From positions 11,188-75,187 of the forward strand of contig JBHGYD010000013.1 in the NCBI GenBank assembly GCA_041920415.1: a stretch of 64,000 bases of DNA, given 5' to 3'. Below are positions 33,922-41,975 of the stretch, in pieces (position 1 is the stretch's first letter; each line of letters begins with the position of its first letter). The position numbers and the translations under genes are program-made. This stretch comes from JBHGYD01 sp041920415. Lineage in GTDB: Bacteria > Bacillota > Bacilli > Bacillales > Anoxybacillaceae. A model generated the notes under the pieces. It was given only the letters and a program-made list of their open reading frames with translations. It did not search any database and was not told the origin of the DNA.

Positions 33922-36052
33922 CGTCACTTTCCTCCCAATTTTCATCTGATATTTCTCTAAACAAGGCAAACTCATCTAATTCATCGGTAAATTCATCAAA
34001 AATCTCTTTCATTGCTAATTCTTCTCTTGCCTTCTCACGTTGTAATAATCTCTCATTTTTTTGATTTTCCTTAATCCCTTTAATTCTTTGAGACTTGCTT
34101 TTACTGTAGTCTCTTTCAGATCCTGTTTTTTCTCTGGCTTCTTTTACAATGTTCTCTATATCGCTATAAAGTTTGATCTTTTCTTGCAGTTCCTTTTCTT
34201 TATTCTTGTTATCCATTTCTTGTTCATACTTTTTTAATTGTTCTATTTCATCTAACCCTTTATTTGTATACATAGAAAGGTGGTCTAAAAGGTCAAACTT
34301 ACGTAGACCTTCACCATTCTCATCAAAAATATAAATAGACGATAAATCAGAGGGGTTATAACAAATCTTTACACGCCAACTACCATTGATTCTTGCTTTT
34401 GGAAACCAACCATTCTGCAAGGCATAATCCGATGCGTATAATAATTTTCGATAGGATACACCCCTTGCAGTTACAGTTGCATAATCTGAGGGAAAGAGAT
34501 ACGTTTTGATTACTTCATCTGGAAGAATTCGCAATTGACCTTTTTTATGCTTCAATCCATGCTCCCATATCCTGATTGGGATTTTCTCTACTTTCTCTTC
34601 CAACATCGTTTCGTCTAAGACATAATCATTCAAAACGTGGTGGGTATTATGAAATAAAATGCACTTGATGATAATTTTTGTGAATTCCTCAATTGTTAGA
34701 GTAGCCTTAAGGCGGTAATCCTGCTCTCCACGCTCTTTACCTTTTTTATTCCCATCAATAACTACTCCATCCGCAAAGGGCTTGACCTTTAGATTCAGCA
34801 AATTGAAGGCAGATTCTATAATCGCTTTATAGTCTGCGTGGTATGGGGGAGTTTGTTGTATAGTTATCCCTAAATTCTCGATTGCATTTTCTATTTGCTG
34901 ACCAACAAGCTCACCCCTGTCTGCCAAAATTCGTTGTGGTACACAGTATGGAAACTCTTCATCAGTAATATCAATGCCGAACTTTCTGCACAAACCCTTT
35001 TTCGATGTCATACTATTAGCAAGAGCTAACATTGCCCCAGTATATGAGTTAAGTGATTCAAAACTTACATTGAATCCTAAAATCACACGAGAATACACGT
35101 CTACTACCAAAAACAAAATAGGTCTACCAACAATTATGTCCCGATTAAAAGATGAAACTAAATATATATCAAATACGGTGCTATCAATTTGCCAAAGCGT
35201 TCCAGGACCTATTCCAGCATCCTGAGTCGAATCCCCAATTATACTTCTGTAATTTTGTTGATATACTCTTGTACCGCTTCTTCTGATGATTTCTTTCTTA
35301 CTATTGTTCATCTGCTTAAACCAATATAGAAATTGGTTATAGGTTGGCAAGTTGTCTGCGTTAGGCAATATCGGTATCTTAACCCCATTTTCCTGCATTG
35401 ATTCAGTTGCAAAAAAATCCCTCAAAGTTAATTCATAGGCTGTTTTAAGAGAATTTTTCCTTTCATTGTAGTAGTAGCGATTCAAACCCACTCTAAATAT
35501 TTTCTTTATCCTATCGTCAATATTCACTCCGCCATTTTTATTGTTTAATCGGGGACGACCACGTTTTTTCTCTCCAACCTTTCGCTCCTTCCCCTTCGCA
35601 CCGCATCTAAAGAAGTTTGGTATCAAACTGCTTTTAGTCCTTCCCCCCTTAAAATATCTGATTAGATAATTCTTTAATCCGTTGTAACTTATACCAAAAG
35701 TAGCCATTGTTTCCTTCATTGCCTTTTGCCGATATTTGCTGATATACATGTGTTCTTCATCTGTCAATGTGTTTTTAAAGTACATGACAACATCCCATGA
35801 ATAGTCTCTTTTCAATTTTTCAATTTCACTTAGCTCTTCTTCAAGAACCACTCTGCTATAAACGTCTTCATCCATCGCAATAATTTCTTTGTTTTTATGA
35901 AGGGTTAGGAACGTTTCTTTTTCCATGGAGTATGGCCATTTGTTGCTGTCCATATCAATTACGTATACAATAGAGGTAATTTGATTGATATATAGAACTC
36001 TTATCACTTTTCCACTACTGTATTTGAACAACATATTCTCTGCCAGTTTCAA
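33911..36052 (-). CDS. tnsB: Tn7-like DDE transposase TnsB
   Basis: 713-residue transposase that cuts and joins the 3' ends. The retroviral-integrase-fold catalytic core has Asp290 (WQIDSTVFD), Asp378 (ILADRGE) and Glu413 (KAIIESAF), and the 35-residue Asp-Glu gap equals that of Tn7 TnsB. N-terminal helix-turn-helix DNA-binding domains precede it (residues 80-200, with a basic KKRGRPR stretch). The beta-barrel (ATVTARGVSYRKLLY) and the C-terminal charged helix that contacts TnsC follow. It starts at TTG with GGGGTG seven bases upstream. All catalytic residues are intact. Confidence 0.95.
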   Translation of the reverse strand: MKLAENMLFKYSSGKVIRVLYINQITSIVYVIDMDSNKWPYSMEKETFLTLHKNKEIIAMDEDVYSRVVLEEELSEIEKLKRDYSWDVVMYFKNTLTDEEHMYISKYRQKAMKETMATFGISYNGLKNYLIRYFKGGRTKSSLIPNFFRCGAKGKERKVGEKKRGRPRLNNKNGGVNIDDRIKKIFRVGLNRYYYNERKNSLKTAYELTLRDFFATESMQENGVKIPILPNADNLPTYNQFLYWFKQMNNSKKEIIRRSGTRVYQQNYRSIIGDSTQDAGIGPGTLWQIDSTVFDIYLVSSFNRDIIVGRPILFLVVDVYSRVILGFNVSFESLNSYTGAMLALANSMTSKKGLCRKFGIDITDEEFPYCVPQRILADRGELVGQQIENAIENLGITIQQTPPYHADYKAIIESAFNLLNLKVKPFADGVVIDGNKKGKERGEQDYRLKATLTIEEFTKIIIKCILFHNTHHVLNDYVLDETMLEEKVEKIPIRIWEHGLKHKKGQLRILPDEVIKTYLFPSDYATVTARGVSYRKLLYASDYALQNGWFPKARINGSWRVKICYNPSDLSSIYIFDENGEGLRKFDLLDHLSMYTNKGLDEIEQLKKYEQEMDNKNKEKELQEKIKLYSDIENIVKEAREKTGSERDYSKSKSQRIKGIKENQKNERLLQREKAREELAMKEIFDEFTDELDEFALFREISDENWEESDDDQ

Positions 36053-36071
36053 AACGCTACACCCCTTTTGG

Positions 36072-36860
36072 CTACAAAATTATATCTTTTACCTTAAGAG
36101 CAAGATTGATTTTTTCATTCATATTCACTTTGATTTCTTTCTTTGCAATTAAATATCGAAAGAGGTATAACCCTGTTCCAGTATTAATGCCTTCTGCCTT
36201 GTCGAAATTTTTTAGCAACTCCTTTAAAGGCATTTCAAGATTACTTAAAAGAAAATTAAGCAAAATCTTTGATAGTGGTCCTTTATCGACCTCACTATCC
36301 TCCAGCAAAGTTTCTCTGACCCATTCAATATTTTTGGCAACTTGTCTCGGCAATTGTTTATCGGTAATTATCTTCCAATCTACCCCTTTAGCTTCCCAAT
36401 ATCTTCGCTCTATCTCCAGCTTCTCGAATGTAATTTTTTTATTCAGCTCGGAAACATTTTTTATTGTTCTTGCGACATGTTTTTCATTTCCGTCAGAATC
36501 TCTTAGTGTTAAAACAAAGTTTGTACAAATGACTAATTGCTCACCTGTCTCTTTAGAACAAAACTTATCGAAGCGTAAATTTTCTTTATCATCAATGACC
36601 TCCATGACGTCGAGGAGTGGATAGCTCTCCCTAATGTCAACCACTTTATCTAAAAATTCAAAAATAAGAAAAGCTCGTAACTGGTTATCTGAATGCAAAT
36701 GATGAATTCTTCCCGTTTTTATTCCCATTATTCTTGAGGACCTTCCTTTCGATGAAAATTCATGTATTTTCGTCCAAGGAACGTAATCCTTACCTGTGCC
36801 CAATTGCCCTCTTCCTTCTTTAAGGTATCTTTTTATTTTTGCTTCGTTGAAACTTGCCAT
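36072..36860 (-). CDS. tnsA: Tn7-like endonuclease subunit TnsA with D114N-type change
   Basis: 262 residues from the chosen ATG (AGGAGG seven bases upstream); the frame is open 13 codons further. It aligns well with Tn7 TnsA: KIKRYLKEGRGQLGTGKDY, RSSRIMGIKTGRIHHLHSD, FEFLDKVVDIRESYPLL, EIERRYWEAKGVDW and NIEWVRE. In Tn7 the PD-(D/E)XK catalytic residues are Glu63, Asp114 and Lys132. Here Glu68 and Lys134 (ARTIK) are kept, but the Asp114 position is Asn114 (CTNFVL, codon AAC). If no nearby acid substitutes, 5'-strand cleavage would be lost. It is the first gene of the tns operon. Confidence 0.92.
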   Translation of the reverse strand: MASFNEAKIKRYLKEGRGQLGTGKDYVPWTKIHEFSSKGRSSRIMGIKTGRIHHLHSDNQLRAFLIFEFLDKVVDIRESYPLLDVMEVIDDKENLRFDKFCSKETGEQLVICTNFVLTLRDSDGNEKHVARTIKNVSELNKKITFEKLEIERRYWEAKGVDWKIITDKQLPRQVAKNIEWVRETLLEDSEVDKGPLSKILLNFLLSNLEMPLKELLKNFDKAEGINTGTGLYLFRYLIAKKEIKVNMNEKINLALKVKDIIL

Positions 36861-36889
36861 GATTACCTCCTTAACACTTTTGTCAATAA

Positions 36890-36965
36890 AAAGAAGCATC
36901 TTGCATTTAGTCGATTTCTCTAATTTTTTTTTAAAGAGAAATAACTAAATACAAGATGCTTCTAT
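36890..36965 (-). terminator. Large leader hairpin directly upstream of tnsA
   Basis: On the minus strand AGAAGCATCTTG, ATTTAGT and ATTTCTCT pair with AGAGAAAT, ACTAAAT and CAAGATGCTTCT, leaving single-base bulges. TTTTTATT follows. This intrinsic terminator lies 31 bases before the tnsA ATG and is read in the same direction. It would stop outside transcription from entering the tns operon, or attenuate it. A TTGACA between terminator and ribosome binding site is too close to the start to be a useful -35 box for tnsA. Confidence 0.8.
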
Positions 36966-37102
36966 TAATTTCTTAACTATATGATTCGCTTAACTTCTTG
37001 TTCTGTCCATATACACATACAAAAATTTAATTATGAATGCCTCTAAATGAGTCAACTTCGAATTAAATTTGTTCAATAATAGCATAACTTTATTTTATCA
37101 AT

Positions 37103-37165
37103 TCAATTTACTGCATTCAATTGATAAATATACCTTTTAATTTTTTCCTTGTTGAAATATGCCAT
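37103..37165 (-). pseudogene. Truncated second copy of the tnsA start
   Basis: A 20-codon frame on the minus strand begins MAYFNKEKIKRYI, nearly the same as MASFNEAKIKRYL of the intact tnsA 300 bp away, then loses similarity and stops. The ~80 bases upstream (37,166-37,250) also match the tnsA leader, including GAAAT, TCTTTTTATT and GGTnnTCATGGCA. Divergence is about a quarter of positions, so this is not a recent copy. It is best read as the scar of another Tn7-like element. Confidence 0.75.
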
Positions 37166-37278
37166 GACCACTTCTAAATAATTTAATAAATAAAAAGATG
37201 CAGTTACATCTAATTCATTTCCCCTTTTTATAAGGAAAAATCCCTATAGCAACGGCAATATAAAACAATATTTACTTT

Positions 37279-39201
37279 TTATTTTCCACAACACTTTTTA
37301 TATTTATTACCACTACCACATGGGCAAGGCATGTTCCTCCCAATTTTCTTTTTGCTTTTGACTTTAGGTTTAGGTAAGTTCGGATAATCATACTCTATAC
37401 CATGTTTTTCATAATATATTTTATCCATTAAATTTACTGATGGATTCATAAAAAATATCTTATCAGCTTTTTTAAATCTATGGAAATCTCCCTCTATCAA
37501 AAATTCTTCAGCAATTTCTAATTCATCAAAACAAATAAATTTCGCATGATACATGATTCTCTGTCTGATATATTCTATAAAATCATCAGACGTTCTATTT
37601 AAATATAAAAACATCTCAATCAAATTTTCAAAATCATATAAATTACATGACCAAGGATATTGTTCACCATCCTCTGGCTGTAGTAGGGAAGACATATTTA
37701 CATTCATAGGTCCAAATTGTTCTGCGGTTATCACAATTGTTAGTATGTCGGAAAAATCCTTATGTTTTATTTTAAAAGGAATCTCTTTGTCATGGTACAA
37801 TGTGACTTCATCTTTTGACATAATAAATTTCTTCAATTTTATGGCTTGATAATACGCTCCGCCAACTCCTGATTTACTAAAGAAATTGTCTTTAATTCTA
37901 ATATATGCTTTTTCTGGTGTACGCATTGGTGCTTTTATTTTTGAACTTTTAACTTCGACTATGAGTAATTTATCTTTATATTTTATCAAAAAATCATGCT
38001 CTTCTGATTTTGGTATTTCACAGACAGACCTATATACCGTTGCACCTTCTCCTAAGATTCTTTTAAATAATCTCTCGGTTACTTCTTCTGTCTTGTCCCC
38101 TCTAAGCTTATAAAAGTTTATTTGTCCTTTATTGTGCATCTCTTCCAAATTGTTAATAAGAAAATTATAAATTGCTTCCAATACATACTTAGGATGAACT
38201 ACAAAAAACCTATCATCTCTTACTTTACATAATGGTTTTAAAAATATTGGATTTTCTTCTGTATAATAACTAAAGTCTCTACTTTTTCTTTCTATAGACA
38301 GATAGCTTAAAATACGGTCTGTCTTTATATTTCCAAATTCATTAGCAATATCTTTGTATGATATTGTCATCATATTATCCATTTTTTCCTGAAGGATACG
38401 ACCTGACTCAACTAAAACTGTATCCACTTGCCCTTTAATTATATTTTCATATATTTCGATAATATCTTCTTCATTGGAAGCCTGTTCAACTTTTTCAGCA
38501 AGTTTTCTCCACTCACCAAAACCCTTACTAAAAAAAGTAGTAGTTGCATCACGAGCTTCATCAAGACTTTTCAAAAATTTCTCTTCAACAAATCTGTAAA
38601 ATGATATTAATGTTGTAGAATTTACTCCAAGATTTTCTTCTAAAGGCCCATCGAAAGGTGACACCCACTCCATAATTCTATCAATTATTTGTTCTTCGTA
38701 TCTCAAAACAGCCATATTAAAATATGATAAAAACATAGGCAATGAAGCCTCTATTTGCTTTCTTCTTTCTTCATCGATTTCGTTTAGTTCACCTATATCT
38801 TTGGGAATAAAATTAAAGATGTAAGAGTTCGTTATTTCTTTTAATAATGAAAATATTTCTTCCATCTCTTTTTCAAATAATATTTCTTCTGAATGTGTTT
38901 CGTATATATTTCTCTCAATATGTTCTGTAAATTCATTAGAGGTTTTTGAAAGCATAGAACCTTTTTCCTTCTTAGACAATATATCTGTTCCAGAATATTC
39001 AGTTGACATCAATAAACCTATTAGATAGAGAAACTGTTTATGAGGAGAATCTAAGTTAGTTTTATCTATTAAATCTGAAGATTCGGCTATAGATTTACCA
39101 TCATTCCCAAATACAATCATTTTAGTAGCAATATAACCTAAAATTTCCTCGGTCTTGAAGTTCGATAACTTTTCTTTTAATCTTTGTATTAATTCTTCCA
39201 T
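37279..39201 (-). CDS. SEC-C motif protein with a PD-(D/E)XK-like nuclease segment
   Basis: 640 residues. The C-terminus is a SEC-C zinc motif (CPCGSGNKYKKCCG, residues 626-639). Around residue 400 there is EHDFLIKYKDKLLIVEVKSS, which has the D...(E)VK pattern of PD-(D/E)XK nucleases; GGAYYQAIKLKKF follows. The first 330 residues are helical and show no motif I recognise. SEC-C domains are found as adaptors on many proteins, including mobile-element and defence proteins. It lies 12 bp after a tyrosine recombinase gene, so the two are very likely co-transcribed. Function unknown; nuclease activity is inferred. Confidence 0.7.
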   Translation of the reverse strand: MEELIQRLKEKLSNFKTEEILGYIATKMIVFGNDGKSIAESSDLIDKTNLDSPHKQFLYLIGLLMSTEYSGTDILSKKEKGSMLSKTSNEFTEHIERNIYETHSEEILFEKEMEEIFSLLKEITNSYIFNFIPKDIGELNEIDEERRKQIEASLPMFLSYFNMAVLRYEEQIIDRIMEWVSPFDGPLEENLGVNSTTLISFYRFVEEKFLKSLDEARDATTTFFSKGFGEWRKLAEKVEQASNEEDIIEIYENIIKGQVDTVLVESGRILQEKMDNMMTISYKDIANEFGNIKTDRILSYLSIERKSRDFSYYTEENPIFLKPLCKVRDDRFFVVHPKYVLEAIYNFLINNLEEMHNKGQINFYKLRGDKTEEVTERLFKRILGEGATVYRSVCEIPKSEEHDFLIKYKDKLLIVEVKSSKIKAPMRTPEKAYIRIKDNFFSKSGVGGAYYQAIKLKKFIMSKDEVTLYHDKEIPFKIKHKDFSDILTIVITAEQFGPMNVNMSSLLQPEDGEQYPWSCNLYDFENLIEMFLYLNRTSDDFIEYIRQRIMYHAKFICFDELEIAEEFLIEGDFHRFKKADKIFFMNPSVNLMDKIYYEKHGIEYDYPNLPKPKVKSKKKIGRNMPCPCGSGNKYKKCCGK

Positions 39202-39213
39202 AGTATTCCCACC

Positions 39214-40071
39214 TTATAATAGTTCTGCTTTGCGCTTCATTTCTTCACGACTTGGGTTTGTATAAATTAGTGTAGTTTTTATATCTCTATGCCCTGCTTG
39301 ATAAGCAACCTCATGAACTGAATAGCCCATTTCCAGACAGTGAGTTGCATAAAAGTGTCTGAGCATATGCGGTGTAATTGTCTTACTGTATTTCTTAAAA
39401 TGCTTGTTAATTACAGTTCTGTCTACCTTTTCACTTTGTCTGGAAACAAATAGATAGTCGCTTTCTGCTTTTCTCGCCTTCAAGTATTCCTTTATAGCAT
39501 TGACTATCTTGCTGTTCAAATAAACAATTCTCTGCTTATCTCCCTTGCCCCTACGTACAATTAACTCTTTAGCCTCTAAACTGTAATCCTGTAATTTAAT
39601 ATCTAAGGCTTCACTTATGCGAAGTCCAGCATATGCCAAAACGGTAACCAAAGCATATAAACGTTTATCTCCCGACTCAAGTATTTTTTGCCTAAACCTT
39701 TCTACATCCGTTTTAGTGATGGTACAGGGGTTAGCATAATCTATTTGAACTTTAACAAAGTCGGATTTGCTCAAGACCAATTCTTCCTGAACTTTATGGC
39801 TAATCAGAAACTTGTTGAAACTGTATAAGGCACTTAGCTTCCCATTAACAGTTTTACCATTCAAGTTTTTGCCATTATGCTTTTTGACATTGAGAAGATA
39901 CGTTTTATAGTCCAAAACATTTTCACGATACAGTTTTTTGCACTCCGCATCGTATGTTTCTTGAAACCACTTAAAGTATTCTTGAACTTTCGCCATATAT
40001 GTATTGACTGTATTCTCACTTTTCCCTTCATCTAAAAGATAAGTACGAAACTTTTCAATATACTTGTTCAA
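39214..40071 (-). CDS. Tyrosine recombinase (XerC/D-like integrase)
   Basis: 285-residue site-specific recombinase with an N-terminal SAM-like core-binding domain (residues 1-95) and a complete catalytic domain: Arg in AYAGLRISEALD, Lys in VRRGKGDKQRIVYL, HMLRHFYATH (HxxR), His in QAGHRDIKTT, and Tyr in LIYTNPSREEM. All six catalytic residues can be placed. The gene is preceded by inverted 12-bp repeats that look like its binding site and is followed after 12 bp by the SEC-C gene. It may integrate or resolve the island. Confidence 0.93.
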   Translation of the reverse strand: MNKYIEKFRTYLLDEGKSENTVNTYMAKVQEYFKWFQETYDAECKKLYRENVLDYKTYLLNVKKHNGKNLNGKTVNGKLSALYSFNKFLISHKVQEELVLSKSDFVKVQIDYANPCTITKTDVERFRQKILESGDKRLYALVTVLAYAGLRISEALDIKLQDYSLEAKELIVRRGKGDKQRIVYLNSKIVNAIKEYLKARKAESDYLFVSRQSEKVDRTVINKHFKKYSKTITPHMLRHFYATHCLEMGYSVHEVAYQAGHRDIKTTLIYTNPSREEMKRKAELL

Positions 40072-40102
40072 GAACCTATCCTCCTGTTCTTATCAAGAAT
40101 TC

Positions 40103-40212
40103 TGTTGCACTTAGTTTTCCACTCAATCGTGGGAACTCTGTTGCACTGATGACCATCATCATAACTCCAGATGAGCTTAAGTGCAACACAAATCTTATTA
40201 TGTTGCACTTAA
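40103..40212. promoter_or_regulatory. TGTTGCACTTA repeats upstream of the integrase (candidate recombination site)
   Basis: Four copies occur within 110 bp: TGTTGCACTTA at 40103, TGTTGCACTGA at 40139, inverted TTAAGTGCAACA at 40177-40188 and TGTTGCACTTAA at 40201-40212. The last two form a perfect 12-bp inverted repeat separated by exactly 12 bases. That geometry resembles a tyrosine-recombinase core site; the other two copies would be arm or accessory sites. Operator function for the integrase promoter is the alternative. Confidence 0.55.
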
Positions 40213-40378
40213 TGCACACTCCTAATAATTTTGAGACTCTATGTCACAAAATTATATTCTATTAAAGTCGATTATTATTTTCATCGTAATTAAAAGAGCT
40301 ATCCTGCTCTTATTAAAAGGTTCTCTTTCTAATGACTACTAAAGAATGGGTATTCACAAAGAGACCCCGTCCTGCTGG

Positions 40379-40651
40379 TCACTTTTTATTCATTTCCATT
40401 CTGTTTCTAATTCTTTTACTTAGTTTGTAACTAATACTAAATGCAACTGTGCAAAAGACTAAAACTATTCCTGTTAGTAATCCACTCCAAAATGATGCAT
40501 CCTTGGTTACAAAGTCACTAATGTCAATAATCACAGTAAGAATGATTAGAACAAATAACTGAATTCGATAACTTTTTAATATTTTTAGCTTTTTATTATC
40601 ATCTTCCATCCTTTCGTTCGCAAAATTATTCCATCCATATTTAGCATTCAT
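40379..40651 (-). CDS. Small two-pass membrane protein
   Basis: 90 residues with two hydrophobic segments (LFVLIILTVIIDISDFV and FWSGLLTGIVLVFCTVAFSI) between basic ends. A GGGGG ribosome binding site lies about 11 bases before the ATG. The 300 bases on its 3' side hold the integrase-site repeats and a small GACC/GGTC hairpin. Family not recognised. Confidence 0.55.
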   Translation of the reverse strand: MNAKYGWNNFANERMEDDNKKLKILKSYRIQLFVLIILTVIIDISDFVTKDASFWSGLLTGIVLVFCTVAFSISYKLSKRIRNRMEMNKK

Positions 40652-40792
40652 TCATATGCCCCCTTTTTTATCATCCTGATTTACTATAGATAAACTTGTC
40701 TCAATCTATTCTTTGGAGTTTTTTCATCTTCTCCTAATCTAATGAAATTCGCTATTAATCACCTCCTCATACTTTTTAGTCAACAATAAAAA

Positions 40793-40847
40793 AAGAAAGC
40801 CCGAAATCGATAAAAAACTTTTTTTTAAAATCAACTTGGGCTTTCTT
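40793..40847 (-). terminator. Leader-type hairpin resembling that of tnsA
   Basis: On the minus strand AAGAAAGCCC pairs with GGGCTTTCTT around a long AT-rich loop and is followed by TTTTTTTATTG. Downstream are AGGAGGTGAT and then AATAGCGAATTTCA, which lines up with AGGAGGTAATCATGGCAAGTTTCA at the tnsA start but with the ATG lost. It may be a third, eroded copy of a tnsA leader. As DNA it is a normal terminator. Confidence 0.55.
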
Positions 40848-41122
40848 ATTAAATTTCATATTTTTTTAAAAGATAATTTCTCCGATAAATAACGTTACAC
40901 TTGAAGATTTTTCTCTGAAAGGATTCTTATTTAAAGAATATCTCCAATTTTATAAAATTGCAACAAAAGTCTTCTTCTGTTGTAATATTTTTCATTCGAC
41001 CTTCTTCTATTAATACAACTAACTGTACATCTTCTTCCACATATTTATTGTTCAATATATTATCAATTTTCCGATTACCACTTATAATTGATAATATGAA
41101 ATACTTTGGAGGATTGTATAAA

Positions 41123-41449
41123 ATGGACAAATTCGATGACTTAATGGATTTGTGGAGTATTAGAAAAGCGTATGATAATCACCTCGGAGAAAACAGAGAT
41201 TCTATCAACAGGCTTTACGAATATTTACAGAATCAGTTGAAAGAGAATTTTTTTGCTGGATATCGAGAAGGGTATGAAAACGGATACGACAATGGAATAA
41301 TAGATGCCAAACTAAAAATGTTGGTAAAGTTGGCTTTACATACCGATTTATCAGATAATGAAATATTAGAGATTTTAGAAAAAGAAGGCGAACAACACTT
41401 TGTAGATGCACTAAAAGAAATTCGCCAAAAACAAAGTACACAGGATTAA
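41123..41449 (+). CDS. Hypothetical helical protein
   Basis: 108 residues from ATG 41123 (GGAGG ten bases upstream). The frame is open 55 codons further upstream but without a ribosome binding site. It contains a Tyr/Gly-rich AGYREGYENGYDNG segment of the type seen in Rpn/YfiI-like transposase-associated proteins, then LKMLVKLALHTDLSDNEILEIL, which resembles their C-terminal helices. It is too short for the nuclease domain of that family. Function unknown. Confidence 0.6.
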   Translation: MDKFDDLMDLWSIRKAYDNHLGENRDSINRLYEYLQNQLKENFFAGYREGYENGYDNGIIDAKLKMLVKLALHTDLSDNEILEILEKEGEQHFVDALKEIRQKQSTQD

Positions 41450-41527
41450 AATTAAAGGGAACAAGATTTAACTCAACCACTCTATATCATAAATTTACTT
41501 CTGAATAACTCCTTAATAAATAAAAAC

Positions 41528-41572
41528 AATCTCCTCTCTACGTAGAATTCGAGAGAGGAGATTTTACTTTTT
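41528..41572. terminator. Bidirectional terminator
   Basis: A perfect 12-bp stem AATCTCCTCTCT/AGAGAGGAGATT with a 12-nt loop containing GAATTC, between convergent genes, followed by TTTTAC and T-rich sequence. Confidence 0.85.
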
Positions 41573-41582
41573 TATCAAGAGC

Positions 41583-41903
41583 TTAAAGAGTTCTTAATTC
41601 ATGTTCTCTAATCGCTTCAAGAGCAGAACATATGTTAAACCACCTTCTAAGAAAATATGCTTGTCCAGTAGCATCACAATTAATCAAATCCATCATCGAA
41701 TAAGTATGATGGAAATAAATCTCCTCACCCTCATCTTCAAGATAAATTGTATATTCATCTTCATTTGGATTAATAGCCCATTCGCACTCGATTCCAAATT
41801 GAAACTTAATAATTGAGGAAATATGGTCAAGTTTTTCAGTCGCTAACATTTCTTGCAATTCCATCATATCTATTGCATTATCACTTTTATTTATTGTTCT
41901 CAT
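41583..41903 (-). CDS. Hypothetical acidic protein
   Basis: 106 residues, acidic (NPNEDEYTIYLEDEGEEIYF), ending in a helical AYFLRRWFNICSALEAIREH. The start has GGAGAT-type ribosome binding. Acidic pI and small size are typical of DNA mimics or antitoxins on mobile elements, but there is no recognisable motif. It is read in the same direction as, and 72 bp after, the Cas7-like gene. Confidence 0.55.
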   Translation of the reverse strand: MRTINKSDNAIDMMELQEMLATEKLDHISSIIKFQFGIECEWAINPNEDEYTIYLEDEGEEIYFHHTYSMMDLINCDATGQAYFLRRWFNICSALEAIREHELRTL

Positions 41904-41975
41904 TTTAACTGGTATCTCCTTCTTAATTATTCTGCAAATTATTAATACACCAATTTGAGCTACACTACAAATCTA

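Noticed and set aside
37279..37293. Right end of the Tn7-like element in TTTTTATTTTCCACAACA
   Set aside because: It resembles TGT-N5-AATAAA in complement, but the bases encode the last Cys-Cys-Gly-Lys of the SEC-C motif, so the resemblance is probably coincidental.
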